Source of the DNA: JAIOHN01 sp038258185
GTDB lineage: Bacteria > Chloroflexota > Anaerolineae > Aggregatilineales > Phototrophicaceae
Length of the DNA stretch: 64,000 nt
Assembly: GCA_038258185.1 (NCBI GenBank)
Contig: JBBSQD010000004.1
Span: 1 to 64,000, forward strand
Direction: 5' to 3'
Positions 9,154 to 17,226 of this stretch are shown here, piece by piece (positions within the stretch are counted from its first letter, which is position 1; each line of letters opens with the position of its first letter). Made by a program: the position numbers and the translations under genes. A model generated the notes under the pieces. It worked only from the letters and a program-made list of their open reading frames with translations, made no database searches and was not told the DNA's origin.

Positions 9154-9920
9154 TGAACGAAATAACTATCACCTCCTCAATAGATGGCTCGGCGGAACCG
9201 TCACTGTTATACATTCCTGATGGCAAACAAAATTTTCCGCTGCTGGTTGGTCTGCACACCTGGAGCTTTGATCGTCATAATCAGGTTGAAGATATGCTGC
9301 CGCGTTGTGAGGCGAACGGGTGGGGGCTGTTGCTGCCGGAATTTCGCGGTGCGAGCCTGGTGAGTAACCCGCGTGCTCCTGAAGCCTGTGCCTCTCAATT
9401 GGCGTTACAGGATGTGCTGGATGCAGTAGACTTTGTGCTTCAGAATTACCCCGTTGATCCGCAGAGGATTTTCCTTCTGGGGGGGAGTGGTGGCGGACAT
9501 ATGGCTTTGATGCTGGCTAATTATGCGCCAACATTATGGCGTGCCGTGAGTTCGTGGGTGCCGATCAGCGACCTTGCACAATGGCATGGTCAAAATCCCA
9601 ACTATGCAGCGCATATTGAAGCCTGCTGTGGTGGCGCGCCCGGCTTGAACGCAGAGGTGGATGCGCAGTATGAGGCGCGATCACCGATGACTTACGTGCA
9701 AACACTGGCCGGTGTGAATTTGTCGGTTCATCATGGGCGTTCCGACCCGTCTGTGCCATTCAGCCAAACCTGGGATCTGATTCAGGCGATTATGGCATAT
9801 CAGCCGCAAAAGTTCTTCTTCGATATTTTTGACGGTGGACATGAATTACGCTACGACTCGGCATTTGTGTGGCTGCGGCAACAAGTGGAAGATGAATCGG
9901 CTTCTACCCTCAGTAAATAA
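9150..9920 (+). CDS. Alpha/beta hydrolase (prolyl-oligopeptidase/esterase-like)
   Basis: Cytoplasmic alpha/beta-hydrolase, 256 aa, no signal peptide. Nucleophile elbow GGSGGGHM, the acid region HHGRSDPSVPFSQ, and catalytic His in FDGGHEL are in the expected order and spacing. The start ATG overlaps the upstream stop (ATGA). As the last gene of an oligosaccharide importer operon after a GH105-like enzyme it may be a deacetylating or demethylating esterase acting on decorated sugars. That role is an inference; a peptidase role is possible but the protein lacks a propeller domain. Confidence 0.8.
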   Translation: MMNEITITSSIDGSAEPSLLYIPDGKQNFPLLVGLHTWSFDRHNQVEDMLPRCEANGWGLLLPEFRGASLVSNPRAPEACASQLALQDVLDAVDFVLQNYPVDPQRIFLLGGSGGGHMALMLANYAPTLWRAVSSWVPISDLAQWHGQNPNYAAHIEACCGGAPGLNAEVDAQYEARSPMTYVQTLAGVNLSVHHGRSDPSVPFSQTWDLIQAIMAYQPQKFFFDIFDGGHELRYDSAFVWLRQQVEDESASTLSK

Positions 9921-10003
9921 ACCCTATTTGCTTTGCGCCGTTGAAAATTATAAATAATAATACTAATTTTATTTTAGCCCAATTATTTGTATGGGTGATT
10001 TGC

Positions 10004-10032
10004 TTTCCAAATGAATGTATTGAGTCTATAAT
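10004..10032 (+). promoter_or_regulatory. Sigma-70-like promoter upstream of sugar importer
   Basis: -35-like TTTCCA (10004-10009; 4 of 6 consensus bases), 17-bp spacer, perfect -10 TATAAT (10027-10032). The predicted transcript starts near 10039, giving a leader of about 290 nt before the binding-protein ATG. A dyad GTGAT-TTG-ATCAC lies about 25 nt further down and could bind a regulator. Confidence 0.45.
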
Positions 10033-10220
10033 ATCCTCACGTGTGGAAACTTAAACTCAATTGTGATTTGATCACTTCCTCTGCAGCACTCCACATCGAT
10101 TATCATTTGAAGTTATATTTGGCTTTGTGGAAAAAGCGACTGCTTTCTCTGCTTCGCGCCCTGTAAATTGTCACTTCTAACAGCAGCCCATAAATCGCGT
10201 ATAAAAAGAAGGAGGCTTTG

Positions 10221-10271
10221 ATGAGTAAGCGATTGCCGGGTAAGCAGAACAGGTTGAGGCAAGTCATGTAG
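10221..10271 (+). CDS. Possible 16-codon leader peptide
   Basis: ATG 10221 is preceded by AAGGAGG (10209-10215) with a 5-nt spacer, the best ribosome site in the neighbourhood. The frame encodes MSKRLPGKQNRLRQVM and stops at 10269-10271, 61 nt before the importer gene. The peptide is strongly basic and resembles no family known to me. It could be a translated leader controlling 10333-13869, a small protein, or chance. The support is the ribosome site only. Confidence 0.3.
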   Translation: MSKRLPGKQNRLRQVM

Positions 10272-10332
10272 TTATCGCTAATAATTTCCAAAATTTTGTT
10301 GAAATTAAGAACTATTTAGGAGATAGAAGATT

Positions 10333-11738
10333 ATGAACAAAGGTAAAATGACCCGTCGCCAATTCCTGCGTACCAGTGCAGGGGCCAGTGCCGCGGCACT
10401 GGCGGCCAGTAGTTTACCTGCTGCGCTGGCGCAAGATGCTACTGCGACACCGTTACCGCTACCAGAAGGTCAGGAAGGTACCCTGACAGTTATTCATCGC
10501 ACGGAATATTTTGAAGAAGTTCAGAATATCTTCCGCGAAACGGTTGTGGATTTGCCGCGGATAAGAATATTGACCTGGATATCTCGACTGCGAATCCAGA
10601 GTCATTTGGTGACTTCCTGGCAAAGATGCAGGCCGCTGTTGCCGCTGGCAATCCGCCGGATCTGGCTTACACCACCAATATCAGTATCGCTCAGATGCAC
10701 CTGCTTGATCTGCTTGAGGATGTCACTGATGTTGTCGAAGAAGCAGTAAGTCGTTACGGCGCGGTTGTACCTGGCTCAAGCCCGGAGAAGAACGCCGTGT
10801 TTGAGGGTGTCTGGAAAGCTGTACCCTTCATCAGCCAGTCTGGTGCCTGGTTTGCCCGTCGTGATAAGCTTGAAGCTGCGGGGATTGACCCTGCGACTGA
10901 TCTCGAAACGTATGAGCAACGGCGTGAAGCTGCTCTGGCGATTTCTGACCCCGACAATCAATTCTGGGGTTGGGGCCTTACACCCAATCAGAGTGGTGAT
11001 GGTTATGGCTTCCTGATGGATGTCATCAATAATTTCGGTGGCAGCTATACCGATGAAAGCGGCCTGGTGGTCACATTTGACTCGCCGGAGACGTTAGCTG
11101 CGACGGAATGGTTGACAGAACTCTATACCAGTGAGAAATATGCACCTGCTCTGCCTCCCGGAATTCTGAGCTGGGGTGATGTGAGCAACAACGAAAATTA
11201 TCTCGCTGGAACTGTGGGCATGACCCTGAACGCATTCAGCATTTATGCGCAGTCCAAGCGCGATGAAAATCCGGTATTTGGCAACACAGCCGTTTTGCGC
11301 CCGCCAGTCGCACTGGATGGTCGTCGTCAGGAAGCATCTGGTATGGGCTGGTTTACCATCTTCAAAGGCGCGAAGAATGTGGACGCAGCCAAGGAACTGA
11401 TCCTGACGATGCTGGATCCCGCGAACTTTACGCCTATGTCGGCTGCTGGTGGTGGTTTGTTCATGCCTGCTTATACGGATCTGTGGACAGAAGAACTGAT
11501 AGCGGCTGACCCGAATTTCTCAATTCTCCAGCAGATTATCCTGAATCCTGATCCTTATATCGGCCACTCATGGCCTGCAGAACCGAGTGCTGCAATTGAT
11601 GCGCTGCGTGCAGCCTCAATCCCCAATCAGATGATGGCGAACATCACCTCTGGGCAGATGACCCCCGCCGAAGCAGTCACTGATGCACACAAGAGAATTG
11701 TGGACATCTTTGAAGAAGGCGGGATCATGCAGCCATAG
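10333..11738 (+). pseudogene. Sugar ABC transporter solute-binding protein, interrupted by a single-base frameshift
   Basis: CUT1-type solute-binding protein (SBP family 1). The 5' part encodes a twin-arginine signal (TRRQFLRTSAGASAAA, then an Ala-rich h-region ending PAALAQDA) and mature residues up to about VVD. The rest continues in another frame from FAADKNIDLDIST at 10551 to GGIMQP at 11736. Both halves are well conserved in type: the second carries MQAAVAAGNPPDLAY and GWFTIFKGAKNVDAA. The shift sits at about 10549-10553 in GGATTTGCC; one extra T would restore a single ~468-residue frame. The open downstream frame with no other damage points to a recent mutation or a homopolymer sequencing error. 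It precedes its permease gene at 11908. The ATG has AGGAGA 10-15 nt upstream. Confidence 0.8.
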
Positions 11739-11760
11739 GCTGTAGCTATCTGAATAACCT

Positions 11761-11791
11761 GTAAGAGGGCAATATGATTTTGCCCTCTTAC
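11761..11791 (+). terminator. Hairpin between binding-protein and permease genes
   Basis: Perfect 12-bp stem GTAAGAGGGCAA (11761-11772) with TTGCCCTCTTAC (11780-11791) and a 7-nt loop, 22 nt after the stop. The run of T after it is broken, so partial termination or mRNA processing is likely, setting a high ratio of binding protein to permease. Confidence 0.7.
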
Positions 11792-11907
11792 TCTACATAC
11801 TTTTGATTTCAAATAAAAATTTATGAATATTGTCCGCCTCGGAAAACATATTATCCAGGCAATGACGACAATCACGTAAAAATAATTCAGTGTGAAAGAG
11901 ATTGCTT

Positions 11908-13869
11908 ATGGATAATCAGGTGGGCATGCGTAGACAGACCATGCAAACCAATGCATCAAGACGTTCCAAGCGCCTGGAGTCCATCCTTGGGCGAGATTGG
12001 AAAATAGCATTGCCATTTGTGCTGCCGGTAGTGGTGGTTATGGTGGTGCTAATCTTATGGCCGTTTATAAATGCTATTTTGCTCAGTACGACCACACGTA
12101 ACCTGTTGACAGGCGAAACCGTAAATGTTGGGCTGCGAAATTATGAACGTTTGCTCACCGATAGTGACTATATCAGTTCTCTCCGAAATACGATTCAATT
12201 TACCGCTGGTTCTTTGACCATTAAATTCTTTGTCGGCATGTCCATCGCGCTGATGCTGAACAGCCGCATGCCATTTCGAAATGTGTTAACCGGCCTGATG
12301 TTATTGCCGTGGATTGTTCCGGAAGTGGTTACAGCGCTGGCATGGCGCAGTATTTATGACCCGGTCTTTGGCGGCCTAAATCCTATTCTGATGCAATTGG
12401 GCCTGATTGATCATCCTGTCGCCTGGTTGTCCGAGCCCGGGCTGGCGATGCCGAGTGTGATCGCGGTCAATGTTTGGAAGGGTATCCCGTTCTTTACGTT
12501 GCTTTTGCTTTCAGGGTTGAAAGCGATTGACCGCGAGCAGCTCGAAGCCGCAGAGGTGGACGGTGCAAATGTCATTCAGCGTTTCCGCCATATTACTTTG
12601 CCCGGTATGCGCTATGTGATTATCGTCACATTGCTGCTTTCTTTTATTTCCACGTTTAATTCCTTTGGTTTAATTTTCCTGATGACCAACGGTGGCCCCG
12701 GTGGTGCGACACGTGTCTATTCCATCCTTGCGTATGAAAAGGCTATTATCGGCTTACGGTATGGGCCGGGTGCTGCAACTGCATTCAGTATTGCACCGTT
12801 GATGGCGATACTGATCTGGTTGCTGGCGAAGTTCATGCGCGAAGACCCTGGACACGCAAGTGATACGACAAAAATCAGTATCTCTGATCGCATTCTTGGT
12901 TTGGCTGGACGCGTCCTTGAGCTGCTGCTGGATATTTTCTTCCTGCCATTTGAGTGGATTGTAAAAGGCTTTGAGGCATTAGCTTCAGGCTTGAGTAAAG
13001 CGTTTAAGACTGATTCCGCTCAACCGGCGGTAAAAACGGCGGATCGTGACCGACTCAGCCTGGTAGTTCGCATCCTCATCCTGATACCGATTTTAATATT
13101 TGTCTTGTTCCCTTTCTATTGGGTGATTATCACATCATTCAAGACAACTTTGCAGATTCAACAGTTTCGCTCCATCTTTTGGCCTGATCCATGGACGGTT
13201 GAGCAATATCAGAGTTTAATCTCGGATACACCCTATCTGATATGGTTCCGTAATACGGTGATTGTTGCCAGTATCAGCACGTTCATCTCGGTCGTACTGG
13301 CATCGCTGGCGGCTTACGCCCTTGCACGCTTAAAATTTCGGGGCGCTGGTTTCCTGACGACAATTCTGTTGATCACGTATCTCTTGCCGGGTTCGCTGCT
13401 GTTTATTCCGCTTTACCAAACGCTCACGGATCTGGGTTTAATTAACACCTATGGCGCGTTGATCGCCACTTATCCGACGTTCCTGCTGCCGTTTGCCACC
13501 TGGGTCATGATGGGGTATTTCCGGTCTATTCCCGTAGAACTGGAAGAAGCCGCAATGATTGATGGTGCCAGCCGTTTGCGCGCTTTTGTCCAGATCACCC
13601 TGCCTCTGGCGCGGCCAGCGTTGTTATCGGTCACGCTGTTTGCCTTCACAAATGCCTGGAATGAATTCCTGTTTGCTTTTGTGTTTATCACCAGCGATTC
13701 GTTAAAGACTCTGCCGGTTGGTTTGCGGCTGTTGGTGTTTGGGGATATCTATCCCTGGGGGCAGTTGATGGCGGCTTCGCTGCTGATGGCGGTGCCTGTG
13801 ATGATGGTCTACATCTTCGCCCAGCGGTTCCTGGTTGAAGGTCTGACTGTCGGTGCGGTCAAGGGTTAA
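11908..13869 (+). CDS. Fused CUT1 sugar ABC permease (MalF-like plus MalG-like in one chain)
   Basis: A 653-residue membrane protein holding both permeases of a sugar importer. Residues ~25-310 are MalF/UgpA-like, with coupling-loop motif EAAEVDGANVIQRFRHITLP. Residues ~390-653 are MalG/UgpE-like, with LSLVVRILILIPILI as first helix and EEAAMIDGASRLRAFVQITLP as coupling motif. The linker (about 310-390) contains a further amphipathic or membrane stretch (ELLLDIFFLPFEWIVKGFEALASG). ATG 11908 has GAAAGAGA 6 nt upstream; the TTG at 11902 is less likely. Normally the two permeases are separate genes. The two EAA loops imply it still docks two ATPase subunits. No ATPase gene is adjacent, so it probably uses a shared one such as 25161-26243. 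Confidence 0.9.
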   Translation: MDNQVGMRRQTMQTNASRRSKRLESILGRDWKIALPFVLPVVVVMVVLILWPFINAILLSTTTRNLLTGETVNVGLRNYERLLTDSDYISSLRNTIQFTAGSLTIKFFVGMSIALMLNSRMPFRNVLTGLMLLPWIVPEVVTALAWRSIYDPVFGGLNPILMQLGLIDHPVAWLSEPGLAMPSVIAVNVWKGIPFFTLLLLSGLKAIDREQLEAAEVDGANVIQRFRHITLPGMRYVIIVTLLLSFISTFNSFGLIFLMTNGGPGGATRVYSILAYEKAIIGLRYGPGAATAFSIAPLMAILIWLLAKFMREDPGHASDTTKISISDRILGLAGRVLELLLDIFFLPFEWIVKGFEALASGLSKAFKTDSAQPAVKTADRDRLSLVVRILILIPILIFVLFPFYWVIITSFKTTLQIQQFRSIFWPDPWTVEQYQSLISDTPYLIWFRNTVIVASISTFISVVLASLAAYALARLKFRGAGFLTTILLITYLLPGSLLFIPLYQTLTDLGLINTYGALIATYPTFLLPFATWVMMGYFRSIPVELEEAAMIDGASRLRAFVQITLPLARPALLSVTLFAFTNAWNEFLFAFVFITSDSLKTLPVGLRLLVFGDIYPWGQLMAASLLMAVPVMMVYIFAQRFLVEGLTVGAVKG

Positions 13870-13889
13870 ACTCTGATTCGATTTATGTT

Positions 13890-13914
13890 ATGGGTGGAAA
13901 TTAATTCCACCCAT
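13890..13914. terminator. Bidirectional terminator between convergent genes
   Basis: Perfect 10-bp stem ATGGGTGGAA (13890-13899) with TTCCACCCAT (13905-13914) and a 5-nt loop, in the 69-bp gap between the permease (+) and the LacI-type regulator (-). A/T-rich flanks occur on both sides. Confidence 0.65.
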
Positions 13915-13938
13915 TTACCCATCTGCCAGCAATCACAG

Positions 13939-14976
13939 TTATGTCGACTGCCGTGCTATGAGCGCGTAATTACTTTCAAAGACGCGCCGCTCCGCAATAT
14001 CGGGATTTTCGATGCGCTCAAACAGGGCGTTGGCTAGTTTTTCGCCAATGTCCTTAGGATATTGAGCAATGGTTGTTAAAGTTGGTCGAACGATCATGGC
14101 TTCGGGGATATCGTCAAAGCCCACCACAGCCACATCTTCTGGAACAGCATAGCCTGCCTCTTGCAAGGCAAGAATGACGCCAATGGCCATCAGGTCATTG
14201 ATGACGATCAGGGCTGTGGGGAGTTCCCCTGATTGTATGAGCGAATTTGCGGCTTTCATACCACCTTCAATGCTGAAATCACCTTCTCTCATATAACGAG
14301 GCTCTACCTGCAAACCTGCGTCGTTTAAGGCACGAGTGAATCCGCGTAAGCGGCGTGGGCCGGGGGGATGAAAATTTGCCACGCCAATGTAACCAACTTT
14401 AGAATGCTGCTTCTCAACGACCAGCCAGGTTGTGGCTTCGTGCACAGCCCGCTCATCATCTACATAAACCACATCGATATTCGGATGATGAATTTGTTCA
14501 CCCAGGACGACGAATGGGATATGCGTTAACGATACATAATACTCGAGTTCTTCATTCGTGAGATGGATCGGCACCATAATGACGCCGTCCACACCTCGTC
14601 CTAAAACAATCTCACAAAAATTTTTCTCATTTTCATAAAGATGATCGCTGTTGGAAATGATGACCTCATAGTTGTGCTGACGGGCGACATCCTGAATAGT
14701 GCGTGCCAGACGATGATAGAAACCATTAGAAAGATCGGCAATGAGTAAGGCGACGGTTTGGGTGCGTTGGGTACGCAGACTGCGCGCGACGATGTTGGGC
14801 CTGTAACCTAGTTGCTCTACCGCAGCCATAACGCGCTGCTTGGTCTCTTCGCTAATCTGAACTTTACTGTCACTCGGATGCAGCACACGCGAGACTGTCG
14901 GTTGTGAGACACCGGCCAGTAGAGCAACGTCGTTCATCGTAGGCTGTTTGGTTTTCGCTGCAGATTTTTTTGCCAT
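13939..14976 (-). CDS. LacI-family transcriptional regulator
   Basis: 345-aa repressor. The N-terminal LacI helix-turn-helix is NDVALLAGVSQPTVSRVL, followed by the hinge region EQLGYRPNIVARSLRTQRTQ and a periplasmic-binding-protein-like effector domain (ALLIADLSNGFY, GYIGVANFHPPG, VVGFDDIPEA, PTLTTIAQYP). It is transcribed away from the arabinan importer cluster. An almost palindromic site TGCATTCGTATGCA lies in the divergent intergenic region (15178-15191), with a second identical copy ahead of the GH43-araA genes (24990-25003). Symmetry with a central CG and location next to promoters are typical of LacI-family operators, so this protein is the best candidate for binding both. The effector is probably arabinose or an arabino-oligosaccharide (inference). 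Confidence 0.92.
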   Translation of the reverse strand: MAKKSAAKTKQPTMNDVALLAGVSQPTVSRVLHPSDSKVQISEETKQRVMAAVEQLGYRPNIVARSLRTQRTQTVALLIADLSNGFYHRLARTIQDVARQHNYEVIISNSDHLYENEKNFCEIVLGRGVDGVIMVPIHLTNEELEYYVSLTHIPFVVLGEQIHHPNIDVVYVDDERAVHEATTWLVVEKQHSKVGYIGVANFHPPGPRRLRGFTRALNDAGLQVEPRYMREGDFSIEGGMKAANSLIQSGELPTALIVINDLMAIGVILALQEAGYAVPEDVAVVGFDDIPEAMIVRPTLTTIAQYPKDIGEKLANALFERIENPDIAERRVFESNYALIARQST

Positions 14977-15140
14977 GGTTTCAGTGTCTTTTCTATACTC
15001 CGAATAAATTTATCGACGCATGCCAGGTCAGTTACAGGTGAAGCTGACCTTAGCCTGCAGGGCAGGGCATATCTGGATTTCTTCTTCCGATCACCGGCAA
15101 TGGGGTTCCACATCTTACGTGAAACACGCATGTCAATTTC

Positions 15141-15169
15141 TTGACACGTTCTTAAGAATGTGCTCTAAT
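15141..15169 (+). promoter_or_regulatory. Strong sigma-70-like promoter of the arabinan importer cluster
   Basis: Perfect -35 TTGACA (15141-15146), 17-bp spacer, -10 TCTAAT (15164-15169, 5 of 6). The predicted start near 15176 falls inside the operator that follows, a layout giving direct repression by a LacI-type protein. Confidence 0.7.
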
Positions 15170-15174
15170 ATACC

Positions 15175-15192
15175 TAATGCATTCGTATGCAC
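15175..15192. promoter_or_regulatory. Putative LacI-family operator, copy 1
   Basis: TAATGCATTCGTATGCAC. The core TGCAT-TCGT-ATGCA has perfect 5-bp arms. The same 18 bases recur at 24987-25004. The site covers the predicted transcription start of the promoter at 15141-15169. Confidence 0.65.
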
Positions 15193-15665
15193 AAAATATT
15201 CTTAGCAATTAATTTAAAGAAAAAGGTATTTTTAACAACTCAAACTTAATTAATGACCCAATTCAACCAACTTCACGTAAATCGCTATTGAGCCCTGTTT
15301 TGCGGGTTTTGCAATAAAGTTCTGGATTTTCTGGAATGCTGTATTAGACAGAATTTCAGTAGCATTCAGATTCTCTGGAGCCGCTGTTTATATCACAGCG
15401 CTTAATAACGTTCGCGAAAATTATCCCACTTCGTAAAGATGGTTGGGATAAGACTGCTGATTAAATAATCCTGATTATCAGGTTACCGGATGACTACAAA
15501 TACTACCGTGTCTAGTGTACAGCAGGAGAGGGGGTGAAATCAAATAAAGCCGCTTGAATTTTCATCTGCTTTCTGATTTGAAATTTGAGGGTCGGAAAAA
15601 TTTCGTCAGCGTGTGTAAATGTAGTAATGAAGTTACAAATAATGTTCTTGAAAGAGGAGTCATAA

Positions 15666-17018
15666 ATGTTTAAACGATCACTTACAGTTGGTTTCTCGAC
15701 AGCGGTTTTAATCGCTGTACTGATGTTCTCACTCTCGCTGAGCGTTACTGCTCAGGATGCGACCCCGGTGCCGGAACCGACAGCTATTGTTGCGGACATC
15801 GGTGGTGGTGCTAATAAGATTTCCTTCTGGAACGGTCTGACAGGTTCCGATGGTACGACATTGAATGCAATGCTGGGGCAGTTTGTCGAAGAAAATCCTG
15901 ACATTGCTGTGACCACTGAAATTATCCCCTGGGCTACCCTGTACACCAAATTACAGGCTGCTTTCGTAGCTGGACAAGGGCCGGATGTGTTTATGGTCCA
16001 TGTGTCTGAGGTACCGCAGTTCTATAGCTACGGGGTTCTGACCGACCTGACAAGCTGGTACGATGTTGGCGGTGGATCAATTCCGGCTGATGACTTTGCT
16101 CAGCCCGGTTTCGACGGTGCCAAAGTCGGTGATGCCATTTACGGTGTTGAGCTGGATAATCATGGTCGCGGTGCTTTTGTTAATGTTGACCATTTTGAAG
16201 CCGCAGGCCTTGACCCCAATGCCTACCCTGCTAACTATGACGAATTAATTGCGATGCTCCAGCAGTTAACCCTGGATGCTAACGGCAATAATGCTGCTTC
16301 CGCCGATTTTGACTCTGAGAATATCGTCCAGTACGGCACAACCGTCAGTGAGTGGATCTATGTCCAGTTCCTGGGTGCGCTGTGGGGTAATGGTGGCTCG
16401 ATCATCAGCGAAGATGGTACCCAGGCAACCATCAACTCCGAAGCAGGCGTGAATGCCCTGCAGAATATGTACGATATGATCTACACTTATCATGTTGCTC
16501 CCGTACCAGCCGGTTTTGATACCTGGCAGGGTTTCGCGGGTGGTTCAATTTCAATCCTCCCGACAGGTACATGGTTCCGTAACTTCGTGGTTGACCAGAC
16601 AGACATTAACTGGCAAACATGGCCGGAAATCCCGATTGGTGAGAATCGCGCTGCATGGTTCGGTTCCCACATTTTCCTGGTTCCTGCCACAACCACCGGT
16701 GAAAAACTGGATGCCGTTCGCACCATGATTGAATGGGTGACCGAGAATCAGGTTGAATGGGCCGCCTCAGGCCAGGTTCCGGCACGTATCTCCGCGCAGG
16801 AAGCACTTGATCCGGAAAGTTACCCGTCCAATATTCTGATTGGTGCTACCTTCCAGGAATATGGGCGTATGGAACCGTCATGCCAGGTTATCCTGGAACT
16901 GCAGAATGCGATTGGGCCTGAGTTGGATGCCGCTCTGAATGATCAGAAGACCCCTGTTCAGGCACTTGATGACGCAGCAGCCCGTATGCAGCAGGTGCTT
17001 GATCGTACCAGCTGCTAA
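15666..17018 (+). CDS. Sugar ABC transporter solute-binding protein (CUT1)
   Basis: 450-aa secreted binding protein, SBP family 1. It has a Sec-type signal peptide (MFKRSLTVGFSTAVLIAVLMF, cleavage likely after SVTA) with no lipobox cysteine, followed by a Pro/Thr-rich start of the mature protein. Family features are ISFWNGLTGSDGTTLNAM, the inter-lobe AAFVAGQGPDVFMVH and FLVPATTTGEKLDAV. A Shine-Dalgarno AGAGGAG precedes the ATG. It is followed by a strong hairpin and two permease genes. Context with GH51 and GH43 arabinan enzymes and the shared operator suggests arabinose or arabino-oligosaccharides as ligand (inference). Confidence 0.92.
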   Translation: MFKRSLTVGFSTAVLIAVLMFSLSLSVTAQDATPVPEPTAIVADIGGGANKISFWNGLTGSDGTTLNAMLGQFVEENPDIAVTTEIIPWATLYTKLQAAFVAGQGPDVFMVHVSEVPQFYSYGVLTDLTSWYDVGGGSIPADDFAQPGFDGAKVGDAIYGVELDNHGRGAFVNVDHFEAAGLDPNAYPANYDELIAMLQQLTLDANGNNAASADFDSENIVQYGTTVSEWIYVQFLGALWGNGGSIISEDGTQATINSEAGVNALQNMYDMIYTYHVAPVPAGFDTWQGFAGGSISILPTGTWFRNFVVDQTDINWQTWPEIPIGENRAAWFGSHIFLVPATTTGEKLDAVRTMIEWVTENQVEWAASGQVPARISAQEALDPESYPSNILIGATFQEYGRMEPSCQVILELQNAIGPELDAALNDQKTPVQALDDAAARMQQVLDRTSC

Positions 17019-17056
17019 GCTCGATTAACGGCGTTTCTGTGAAATAAGCACAGTGC

Positions 17057-17083
17057 AGGGCGGGTCGTTATATGACCCGCCCT
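17057..17083 (+). terminator. GC-rich hairpin between binding-protein and permease genes
   Basis: Perfect 10-bp stem AGGGCGGGTC (17057-17066) and GACCCGCCCT (17074-17083), 7-nt loop, 38 nt after the stop. There is no T-tract, so it is probably an attenuator or mRNA 3'-end protector. Confidence 0.65.
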
Positions 17084-17226
17084 CCCTAATGCTTATATCT
17101 GGATCAAGTCACCTGTATTTTCAATTCATTATCCTGAGAAAATAAGTATGCCTGCGTATTTTTAGTCTCATACGTGGCTTAATGATACCTTCTTCAACGA
17201 CATAGCATTTAAGGACAAATCACACT

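Larger units (their letters stand above)
9921..10332. other. Intergenic region with promoter and leader for the next sugar importer
   Basis: This 412-bp gap separates the operon ending at 9920 from the binding-protein gene at 10333. It holds a sigma-70-like promoter (10004-10032), a short palindrome GTGATTTGATCAC (10063-10075) resembling a half-conserved CRP-type site, and a 16-codon open frame with an excellent Shine-Dalgarno sequence (10221-10271). No clear terminator for the upstream operon was seen. Confidence 0.5.
14977..15665. other. Long regulatory intergenic region and 5' leader
   Basis: 689 bp without a recognised gene, between the divergent lacI-type gene and the binding-protein gene at 15666. 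It contains a strong promoter plus operator (15141-15191), then about 490 bp of putative untranslated leader. The leader holds a palindrome CCTGAT-T-ATCAGG (15470-15482) and a 15-codon open frame starting at ATG 15490 (ends in QQERG, stop 15535-15537), whose ribosome site is only moderate. The leader length is unusual, but no known riboswitch was recognised. Confidence 0.5.

Noticed and set aside
10063..10075. CRP binding site
   Set aside because: GTGAT-TTG-ATCAC has perfect arms, but the spacing differs from the 6-bp CRP core and no CRP dependence can be inferred in this host; kept only as an unassigned dyad.
10545..10560. Programmed -1 ribosomal frameshift
   Set aside because: The local sequence GTGGATTTGCC has no X-XXY-YYZ slippery heptamer and no evident downstream stimulatory structure; a mutation or sequencing error is simpler.
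10333..11738. Two separate genes (138 aa and 370 aa) instead of one
   Set aside because: The first has a signal peptide and the start of a binding protein, the second lacks any start signal and continues the same fold. The junction is explained by a single missing base.
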